A DNA stretch of 8,282 nucleotides, from positions 1-8,282 of the forward strand of contig CALBND010000166.1 in the NCBI GenBank assembly GCA_937896305.1. Direction: 5' to 3'. Position 1 is the stretch's first letter, and each line of letters begins with the position of its first letter. This stretch comes from an uncultured Actinomycetes bacterium (GTDB taxonomy: Bacteria; Actinomycetota; Actinomycetes; S36-B12; UBA5976). Shown piece by piece: positions 1 to 4,659 of this stretch. A model generated the notes under the pieces. It saw only the letters and a list, made by a program, of their open reading frames with translations, was not told the origin of the DNA and did no database searches. The position numbers and the translations under genes are program-made.

Positions 1-53
1 CTGGCTATAAATATTTTGAACATGCATTCAAAATCGTGAGGACTTATGGTTAA
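1..53 (+). CDS. 3' end of an upstream gene, possibly CDP-alcohol phosphatidyltransferase (partial)
   Basis: Reading from base 3, the frame stays open for 16 codons and ends with TAA at 51-53. The tail is GYKYFEHAFKIVRTYG, an amphipathic, aromatic and basic C-terminus of the kind that ends many membrane-embedded CDP-alcohol phosphatidyltransferases. In mycobacteria the gene before the DUF881-Sbp-DUF881 set is pgsA2, which supports this guess, but the fragment alone cannot identify the enzyme. The stop overlaps the next gene's ATG (46-48) by 8 bases, suggesting translational coupling. A competing reading in frame 1 ends at TGA 37-39 with a less convincing tail (LAINILNMHSKS). The 5' part lies outside the window. 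Confidence 0.5.
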   Translation, partial: GYKYFEHAFKIVRTYG

Positions 54-879
54 AAATCTACTTTTCAATGAGGAAAATTCTGTCTCAATGGGTTTACTCA
101 ATGCCTTAAATAAGGAAATTGAAACTAATGACTATCAAAGTGTTGCAAGTAACAATAATTCCCGAGATCCCAAATGGCTTATCGCATTACTATTGGCTTT
201 CGCTGGTTTAATTTTTGGTATTTCCATTGCAAATACTCAACGCCAGGAACCGATTTTAGAGAAAAATCGTGCAGAATTAAGAAAAGCTGTGACTTCTAGC
301 ATAAATTCAATTGAGAACACGGCACAAGTCTTATCGGACGTAAACAATGACATTGCCACCTATCAAGCATTGTCTACAGCAATAAATAGTCACGGCATTA
401 GCACAAAAAGGCAAAAAGAATTACAGATATTCACAGGATTGACCTCAGTTAAGGGACCTGGATTAGTAATATCTTTAAATGATGCAACTAATACTGATGG
501 ATTAGATGTCGATCAAATTGATTTAGCAAGAGTATTTGATTCCGATGTGCAGTTATTAGTTAACTCTCTCTGGTCTAGTGGTGCTGAATCCATTTCAATT
601 AATGGGAATCGATTAGTTGCTACAAGTGCAATCCGAGCTGCCGGAGAAGCTATTTTAGTAAACTATCGACCTCTTCTACCTCCTTATAAAATTTTAGTTA
701 TAGGAAGTTCAGACATGCTTTCGAACTTAGCAAAAAATCAAGAATATAAAGATTTGAATTACATTGTAAAAATTTATGGTTTGGTTTTCAAGATTACAAA
801 AATGGACATTGATGAGATGGGGGCTACCAGCATCTCATTGCCAGATATACAAGGTATTACGCTTGGAGACAGATCATGA
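46..879 (+). CDS. DUF881 family membrane-anchored protein (first copy)
   Basis: A 277-residue single-pass membrane protein. A short cytoplasmic N-terminus (1-43) is followed by one hydrophobic helix at about 44-62 (start WLIALLLAFAGLIFG), a helical, probably coiled-coil stretch at about 68-120, and the DUF881 domain at about 125-275. Family hallmarks are GLTSVKGPGLVISL, the segment WSSGAESISINGNRLVATSA, and the closing RPLLPPYKILVIG. By family topology the domain should face outside the membrane. The ATG at 46 is chosen because GAGG (38-41) lies just upstream; a second in-frame ATG at 88 has poorer spacing. The gene overlaps sbp by ATGA. DUF881 proteins have no defined biochemical activity; B. 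subtilis YlxW/YlxX beside sbp and ftsAZ belong to the same group. Family assignment is secure, function unknown. Confidence 0.9.
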   Translation: MVKNLLFNEENSVSMGLLNALNKEIETNDYQSVASNNNSRDPKWLIALLLAFAGLIFGISIANTQRQEPILEKNRAELRKAVTSSINSIENTAQVLSDVNNDIATYQALSTAINSHGISTKRQKELQIFTGLTSVKGPGLVISLNDATNTDGLDVDQIDLARVFDSDVQLLVNSLWSSGAESISINGNRLVATSAIRAAGEAILVNYRPLLPPYKILVIGSSDMLSNLAKNQEYKDLNYIVKIYGLVFKITKMDIDEMGATSISLPDIQGITLGDRS

Positions 880-1208
880 TTCCTGTTATCGGACTTTTAA
901 TTGGTGCATTAGTTGGCGTAGTTTTAGACCCAACTGTGCCACTTTGGTTACAACCTTATTTACCAATTGCTGTGATCGCAGCAATAGATGCAGTTTTTGG
1001 AGCTATAAGAGCAAACTTAGATGGCGTTTTTGATGATCGAATTTTTATCTCATCTTTTGCAAGTAATGTTTTAATTGCTGCATTCATTGTATTCCTAGGT
1101 GATCAATTAGGGGTTGGTTCTCAACTTTCCACTGGAGTAGTTGTGGTTTTGGCAATGCGAATATTTGCTAACGCAGCAGCTATCAGAAGAAATCTATTTA
1201 ATCCCTGA
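876..1208 (+). CDS. sbp: Small basic protein Sbp (DUF1290), integral membrane protein
   Basis: A 110-residue polytopic membrane protein with hydrophobic segments at about 2-17, 27-45, 62-77 and 84-100 (three or four helices). The diagnostic DUF1290 signature is present: AAIDAVFGAIRANLDGVFDD at about 35-54, and RIFANAAAIRRNLF near the C-terminus. Size is normal for the family. The start overlaps the preceding DUF881 stop as ATGA, and the stop overlaps the next ATG as TGATG, so the three genes are almost certainly co-transcribed and coupled. In B. subtilis sbp lies between the DUF881 genes and ftsA/ftsZ. No biochemical role is established. The arrangement suggests a complex with the two flanking DUF881 proteins; that is inference. 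Confidence 0.92.
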   Translation: MIPVIGLLIGALVGVVLDPTVPLWLQPYLPIAVIAAIDAVFGAIRANLDGVFDDRIFISSFASNVLIAAFIVFLGDQLGVGSQLSTGVVVVLAMRIFANAAAIRRNLFNP

Positions 1209-1918
1209 TGGTTAAAAAAATTATAAAAAATCGTCGATTAATTAAGAAAAATCTGAGCAGAAATATCGTTGCAGGCATCTTAACTTTAGTTCTTGGAATT
1301 TTAACAACTTTTACAATAAAGCAGAATGATTCACCAGTCGTTTTAAGCTCGGCAAGAGAAGGTGATCTAGTCAAGATTTTAGATGATTTAAATAATCAAA
1401 GTGATGCTCTGGAAAGCGAACTGGTCAAGCAGACTCGATTACTTGAAACTATTAAAAATGGTTCAAGTGCCGAAGTAACAGCCGCAGCGCAAGTAAGACT
1501 TGATCAACTGCTTTTACTGGCAGGGGTCACTCCTGTTTCTGGTAGTGGAATAAAAATAGTTATATCAGGTGATACTTATGCGATCAATGCATACACTTTA
1601 TTAAATATCGTTCAAGAACTAAGGGATGCTGGAGCAGTAGCCATTCAAATGAACAAAGTAAGGATTATCAACAGTACTTATTTCACCGACACTGAAAACG
1701 GAATAAAGATAAACAACACCACCATAAGAAGTCCTTTCAATATTTTTGTTTTAGGAGATGCCGCAACTTTGGAAACTGCACTTAAAATTCCCGGGGGAGT
1801 AGGCGAAACTATCGCCACTTCTGGTGGCCAAATAACTATTGATAAACTGACTACCTTGAATATAGAATCAGTTGTTCCATTAGAATCACCAAAATACGCA
1901 AGTGCCCTTGTAAAATAG
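1208..1918 (+). CDS. DUF881 family membrane-anchored protein (second copy)
   Basis: A 236-residue protein with a strongly basic N-terminus (VKKIIKNRRLIKKNLSRN), one hydrophobic helix at about 19-37 (start IVAGILTLVLGILTTF), a probable coiled coil at about 48-85, and a DUF881 domain at about 95-235. The domain shows LLLLAGVTPVSGSGIKIVIS, an ELRDAGAVAIQMNKVRI segment, and SPFNIFVLGDAATLETAL. The positive-inside rule puts the N-terminus in the cytoplasm and the domain outside. It diverges clearly from the first copy and is shorter, with a reduced N-terminal extension, so the two are old paralogues and not a recent duplication. It starts one base inside the sbp stop and ends 11 bases before gcvH, so it probably shares the transcript. 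Function unknown. Confidence 0.88.
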   Translation: MVKKIIKNRRLIKKNLSRNIVAGILTLVLGILTTFTIKQNDSPVVLSSAREGDLVKILDDLNNQSDALESELVKQTRLLETIKNGSSAEVTAAAQVRLDQLLLLAGVTPVSGSGIKIVISGDTYAINAYTLLNIVQELRDAGAVAIQMNKVRIINSTYFTDTENGIKINNTTIRSPFNIFVLGDAATLETALKIPGGVGETIATSGGQITIDKLTTLNIESVVPLESPKYASALVK

Positions 1919-1929
1919 AACAGGAAAAC

Positions 1930-2307
1930 ATGAATACCCCAGATAACCTGAAATACACCGCCGAGCATGAATGGGTTGATTTCAATTCAGAAACGTCTAT
2001 AACTTTTGGTATCACAGATTTTGCCCAATCAGCTTTGGGAGATGTTGTTTTTGCTAGCTTGCCAAAAGTCGGTGACAAATTAAGCGCAGGCCAAACTTGC
2101 GGGGAAGTCGAATCAACTAAGTCAGTAAGTGACATTTATGCACCCGTGTCTGGAACTGTCGCGGAGATAAATGACGCCTTAACTAATAATCCTGAACTAA
2201 TCAACTCTGATCCCTATGGCAAAGGTTGGATGGTTAAATTAGCTGATGTTGCTGGGACCAATGATTTAATTGATGCGAAACAGTACCAAGATTTAACTGC
2301 TCAATAA
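1930..2307 (+). CDS. gcvH: Glycine cleavage system H protein, lipoyl carrier
   Basis: A 125-residue protein of normal length for GcvH. It carries the aminomethyl group on a lipoyl-lysine arm between the P, T and L proteins of glycine cleavage in the cytoplasm. The motif GEVESTKSVSDIYAPVSG places the lipoylated lysine at K64. The N-terminal KYTAEHEWV and the segment GITDFAQSALGDVVF are family-typical. Start ATG 1930 has an AGGA (1922-1925) four bases upstream. It follows the second DUF881 gene by 11 bases and is probably read from the same transcript; a TAAAAT at 1911-1916 could serve as an internal -10, but no -35 is visible. The partner gene gcvP lies about 2.3 kb downstream on the same strand; gcvT and lpd are not in the window. 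Confidence 0.97.
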   Translation: MNTPDNLKYTAEHEWVDFNSETSITFGITDFAQSALGDVVFASLPKVGDKLSAGQTCGEVESTKSVSDIYAPVSGTVAEINDALTNNPELINSDPYGKGWMVKLADVAGTNDLIDAKQYQDLTAQ

Positions 2308-2312
2308 TTCTT

Positions 2313-2329
2313 AACCTGCACCTCAGGTT
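2313..2329. repeat. Inverted repeat AACCTG-N5-CAGGTT before the FHA gene
   Basis: A perfect six-base inverted repeat with a five-base centre lies six bases after the gcvH stop. A second, nested palindrome ACCT-C-AGGT sits at 2320-2328. The right arm overlaps the first two bases of the proposed -35 element (2328-2333). It could be a repressor or activator operator, or a weak terminator hairpin for the gcvH transcript: the downstream bases are pyrimidine-rich (cccttttgtttt), but the stem is short and only half GC. I favour an operator, with low certainty. Confidence 0.4.
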
Positions 2330-2356
2330 GACCCTTTTGTTTTATTGACCTAGGGT
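2328..2356 (+). promoter_or_regulatory. Promoter for the FHA gene, probably giving a leaderless mRNA
   Basis: The -35-like TTGACC (2328-2333), a 17-base spacer, and TAGGGT (2351-2356), which fits the actinobacterial TANNNT -10 pattern. The ATG at 2364 lies seven bases after the -10, exactly where transcription would start. There is no real Shine-Dalgarno before the ATG (only AGG, at an unsuitable distance). This fits leaderless translation, which is common in Actinomycetota. A second TTGACC at 2345-2350 abuts the -10. Confidence 0.65.
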
Positions 2357-2363
2357 TATAGGT

Positions 2364-2759
2364 ATGGATATAGAAAATACTGGTGCCATTCCTGCTGTCT
2401 CTTCAGATACCAGTCCACTTCCACCTATTGAAGATGGATTAATGGATGGTTTGGGAAAAACAGAGGCCGCTTTGTTAGTTAGATCTGGATCCCAAAAAAA
2501 CCAACGCTTTATTTTATCGGGAAAAAAAATTACCTTGGGTCGAGCCGATGATTGCACAATTGTTTTAGACGATGTCACAGTTTCTCGTCTGCATGCTGAA
2601 ATCACCAAAGATAATAAATGGATGATTAAAGACATGAAGAGCTTAAATGGTTTGTATGTTAATCATGAAAGAGTTGAGTCAATAAATTTAGAAGCCGGGG
2701 ATGATATTCAAATAGGAAAATATCGTTTCTCATTTCTTTTGTCAGGACAAAATCACTAA
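2364..2759 (+). CDS. FHA-domain protein, GarA/OdhI-like
   Basis: A 131-residue cytoplasmic protein: an acidic, proline-containing N-terminus (1-33) followed by one FHA domain (about 35-126). Phosphothreonine-binding residues are visible: G59-R60, S74-R75 and H77 within DDVTVSRLHAE, and N95-G96 in SLNGLYVN, where the usual NGT is NGL. The block DDVTVSR.HAE and the end GKYRFSFL closely match mycobacterial GarA. In relatives, GarA/OdhI binds and inhibits 2-oxoglutarate dehydrogenase and glutamate dehydrogenase when unphosphorylated, controlled by PknB/PknG on an N-terminal ETTS motif. That motif is absent here; the only similar spot is SSDTSP around T16. An in-frame stop at 2346-2348 rules out a longer N-terminus. 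The gene overlaps the MerR gene by TAATG. Orthology by synteny is good; retention of the same control is uncertain. Confidence 0.88.
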   Translation: MDIENTGAIPAVSSDTSPLPPIEDGLMDGLGKTEAALLVRSGSQKNQRFILSGKKITLGRADDCTIVLDDVTVSRLHAEITKDNKWMIKDMKSLNGLYVNHERVESINLEAGDDIQIGKYRFSFLLSGQNH

Positions 2760-3475
2760 TGTCATCTTTACTAAAACGTGGTGATCTTTACACTATTGGT
2801 GAAGTTATTAATCAGATTCGGTCTGAATTTGAGGATATTTCTATCTCGAAAATAAGGTTTCTCGAAGCCGAGGGACTTTTAGTGCCTGCCAGATCTAAAA
2901 GCGGATATCGAAAATTTAGTAACACTGATGTGGAAAAAATTCGATACATTTTACGAATGCAAAGGGACCATTATCTACCTCTCAAAGTTATTAAAGAACA
3001 TATTGAGGCAATAAATAGGGGATTAATCCCAGAAAACCAACCTGCAGATAAACCGAAAGTGCCCAATTCGGTTATTGAATTTAACCCGACTTCGAAAAAA
3101 GCTAATATTCGTGTCACAAAAGAAGAGTTGATCACAAACACTGGAATAAGTGAATTTGATCTGCTCGAGGCCCAACAGCATGGTTTGATCACACTCTTGG
3201 CTGATAAAAGACATTACGATGATTTTGCGATTAGAACAGCTCGGGTAATTTCTTCATTAAGTGAATTTGGACTTCATCCTCGGCATTTGAAACTAATGAA
3301 ATCTGGCAGTGAACGAGAAGTTTCATTGATCAAACAAGTTGTGGCACCTATGGCCGCCTCCAGAAGACCAGATGCCCAGGAACAAGCCGAATCGATGACT
3401 CGTGAAGTTTCTAGTCTGACAAATCAATTACATGCCATCTTGGTATCGAATCAATTAGATAAAGAGAGCTTATGA
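2759..3475 (+). CDS. ftsR: MerR-family transcriptional regulator, FtsR-like (Rv1828 type)
   Basis: A 238-residue DNA-binding protein. The MerR winged helix-turn-helix spans about 10-85, with YTIGEVINQI, the SISKIRFLEAEGLL recognition region, and SGYRKFSNTDVEKIRYI. A linker (90-115) leads to a second folded region at about 118-182 that resembles another winged helix (TKEELITNTGISEFDLLEAQ), followed by a helical C-terminus. This two-part layout and the lack of a metal-binding cysteine loop are features of Rv1828 and C. glutamicum FtsR. FtsR activates ftsZ, so a cell-division regulator is the best family-based guess. The start overlaps the FHA stop (TAATG) and the stop overlaps the DUF151 start (ATGA), so it is translated from the FHA transcript. 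The symbol rests on synteny and similarity. Confidence 0.88.
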   Translation: MSSLLKRGDLYTIGEVINQIRSEFEDISISKIRFLEAEGLLVPARSKSGYRKFSNTDVEKIRYILRMQRDHYLPLKVIKEHIEAINRGLIPENQPADKPKVPNSVIEFNPTSKKANIRVTKEELITNTGISEFDLLEAQQHGLITLLADKRHYDDFAIRTARVISSLSEFGLHPRHLKLMKSGSEREVSLIKQVVAPMAASRRPDAQEQAESMTREVSSLTNQLHAILVSNQLDKESL

Positions 3476-3957
3476 GCGAGGAAATAGCAGGATTTATTAA
3501 AGTTTTAGTGGTCGGAGTTCGGGTGGAAATGCCTTCAAACCAACCAATAATTCTGTTACAAAACGAAAATGGCGATAAATATTTACCCATTTGGGTAGGT
3601 GCTGTTGAAGCAACTGCAATAGCTTTTGCTCAGCAAGGGGTGGTTCCCCCCAGACCTCTAACTCATGATCTATTTAAAGAATCTCTAGAAGCTTTAGGTA
3701 GCAATGTGAAACGTGTCAAAATCACATCGCTACTTGATGGAGTTTTTTATGCAGAAATGGAACTCGGGGGAGGGCAAGTAATCTCGGCTAGACCATCAGA
3801 TGCTGTGGCGTTGGCTTTGAGATTCAAGGCCGATATTTATGTCGCTCAAGATGTATTACTAGCAGCCGGGATTGAAATCCCCGAGGAGCAAGAAGAAGAA
3901 GTAGACAAGTTTAGAGAGTTCTTGGATCAAGTAAACCCTGATGACTTCAATTTGTGA
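3472..3957 (+). CDS. DUF151 bifunctional nuclease-like protein
   Basis: A 161-residue cytoplasmic protein of the DUF151 (bifunctional nuclease, TM0160-like) family. The domain covers about 8-135. Hallmarks are ILLQNENGDKYLPIWVGAVE, the HDLFKESLEALG segment, and the best-conserved stretch ISARPSDAVALALRFKADIY (104-123). The C-terminus (137-161) is very acidic and probably flexible. Plant and thermophile members were reported to have DNase and RNase activity, but the bacterial role is not settled. The gene begins with ATGA overlapping the FtsR-like gene, in the same order as in mycobacteria (Rv1829). A 116-base gap follows, so it is probably the last gene of the FHA-led unit. Confidence 0.88.
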   Translation: MSEEIAGFIKVLVVGVRVEMPSNQPIILLQNENGDKYLPIWVGAVEATAIAFAQQGVVPPRPLTHDLFKESLEALGSNVKRVKITSLLDGVFYAEMELGGGQVISARPSDAVALALRFKADIYVAQDVLLAAGIEIPEEQEEEVDKFREFLDQVNPDDFNL

Positions 3958-4073
3958 GAAACAATAAGCCTAACTCTCAAGTATAGACTTAAAGCGTGTC
4001 GATGACTCAATACACGTAAAGTCTTTACCATTGGTTTACTCTTGTAACACTCCCACAAAAGAACGGTGTTCAT
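3958..4073 (+). promoter_or_regulatory. Intergenic control region with inverted repeats, before the second MerR gene
   Basis: The longest gene-free stretch in the window. An interrupted inverted repeat pairs GACTT (3986-3990) with AAGTC (4019-4023) and CGTGT (3995-3999) with ACACG (4012-4016) around a 12-base loop. Overlapping it is a palindrome GTAAA-GTC-TTTAC (4016-4028). Nearer the ATG, AACAC (4046-4050) faces GTGTT (4066-4070). The first hairpin could end the upstream transcript, though no T-run follows it; the palindromes could be binding sites for the MerR protein encoded next. TTTACC (4024-4029) is a possible -35 but lacks a convincing -10 at normal spacing. A promoter is expected here, but I cannot fix its position. 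Confidence 0.4.
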
Positions 4074-4634
4074 ATGATTCCATCAACTGGTCATCAAGAA
4101 TCTTTGTTTGATGCCAAGGAATTAAACCGTCTACCAGAAGGTGTTGGCTATAGGGGAGCTGTTGCTTGTTCAGCAGCTGGAATTAGTTACCGTCAACTAG
4201 ATTATTGGGCCCGCACAGGCTTAATAGAACCAACAATTAGACCAGCTCAAGGTTCAGGATCACAAAGACTTTATTCATTTACAGATGTGTTAGTTCTAAA
4301 AGTTATCAAAAGACTTCTTGATACCGGCGTTTCATTACAAAATATAAGATCAGCAGTTGAACTGTTAAGAGACAGAGGATCACAAGATTTATCTAATTTG
4401 ACCCTAATTTCAGACGGTGCCACAGTTTATGAGTGCACAAGTGATGATGAAGTTATTGACTTAGTTCGCGGAGGTCAAGGAGTATTTGGAATTGCTGTTG
4501 GAAGTGTTTGGAAAGAAGTTGAGGGAAGTTTGGCAGAATTTCCAGCGGAAACAGCCGAGGGCAACATCATCATGACAGATAGAGTTATCGATGAACTCGC
4601 CTCAAGGCGTGCTGTCCGTGATGCAATTGCGTAA
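4074..4634 (+). CDS. MerR-family transcriptional regulator, Rv1830-like
   Basis: A 186-residue regulator. The MerR-type helix-turn-helix covers about 25-100: GYRGAVACSAAGISYRQLDY, WARTGLIEPTIRPA, then SGSQRLYSFTDVLVLKVIKR and LLDTGVSLQNIRSAVELLRD. A small C-terminal domain (about 108-150) carries ATVYECTSDDEVIDLVRGGQ and GVFGIAVG. The ending DELASRRAVRD is also typical of the actinobacterial Rv1830 group. Only one normal start exists between the upstream in-frame stop (4017-4019) and the conserved domain, so ATG 4074 is well supported, although no good ribosome-binding site precedes it. The ligand and regulon are not known to me from sequence. Its place directly before gcvP, 25 bases upstream, raises the possibility that it controls glycine cleavage, which is inference. 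Confidence 0.88.
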   Translation: MIPSTGHQESLFDAKELNRLPEGVGYRGAVACSAAGISYRQLDYWARTGLIEPTIRPAQGSGSQRLYSFTDVLVLKVIKRLLDTGVSLQNIRSAVELLRDRGSQDLSNLTLISDGATVYECTSDDEVIDLVRGGQGVFGIAVGSVWKEVEGSLAEFPAETAEGNIIMTDRVIDELASRRAVRDAIA

Positions 4635-4654
4635 ATAATATAACTAAGTAAGAT
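4627..4654 (+). promoter_or_regulatory. Candidate promoter for gcvP, leaderless GTG start
   Basis: TTGCGT (4627-4632) lies in the last codons of the upstream MerR gene, followed by a 16-base spacer and TAAGAT (4649-4654), which fits TANNNT. A transcript would start about at the GTG (4660), five bases after the -10. No Shine-Dalgarno-like purine run precedes either candidate start. The -35 matches the consensus weakly, and read-through from the MerR gene is an alternative. Confidence 0.45.
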
Positions 4655-4659
4655 TGTTT

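Noticed and set aside
1..39. Frame-1 tail ending at TGA 37-39 as the upstream gene end
   Set aside because: The frame-3 tail ending at 51-53 looks more like a membrane enzyme C-terminus and couples better to the next ATG, but the choice is not certain.
776..1033. 85-codon + frame spanning the DUF881/sbp junction
   Set aside because: It overlaps two well-recognised genes in another frame, and its translation is rich in Cys, Trp, Arg and Ser with no family likeness.
1911..1916. TAAAAT as a -10 for gcvH
   Set aside because: No -35-like sequence is found at 16-18 bases, and a good ribosome-binding site plus an 11-base gap favour read-through from the DUF881 gene.
1678..2135. Two minus-strand open frames opposite the second DUF881 gene and gcvH
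   Set aside because: They lie antisense to conserved coding sequence, share no domain with anything I know, and have no ribosome-binding site or promoter.
2342..2635. 97-codon minus-strand frame opposite the FHA gene
   Set aside because: It is a complement shadow of a conserved FHA domain and has no recognisable motif.
2971..3214. Two minus-strand frames opposite the FtsR-like gene
   Set aside because: They overlap each other and a conserved MerR gene, with compositions unlike real proteins.
4654..4659. TTG at 4654 as gcvP start
   Set aside because: It overlaps the last base of the proposed -10 box, has no ribosome-binding site, and adds only two residues; GTG 4660 fits better.
4635..4659. 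Glycine riboswitch before gcvP
   Set aside because: Only 25 bases separate the MerR stop from the GTG, far too short for such an element, and no aptamer-like structure is seen.
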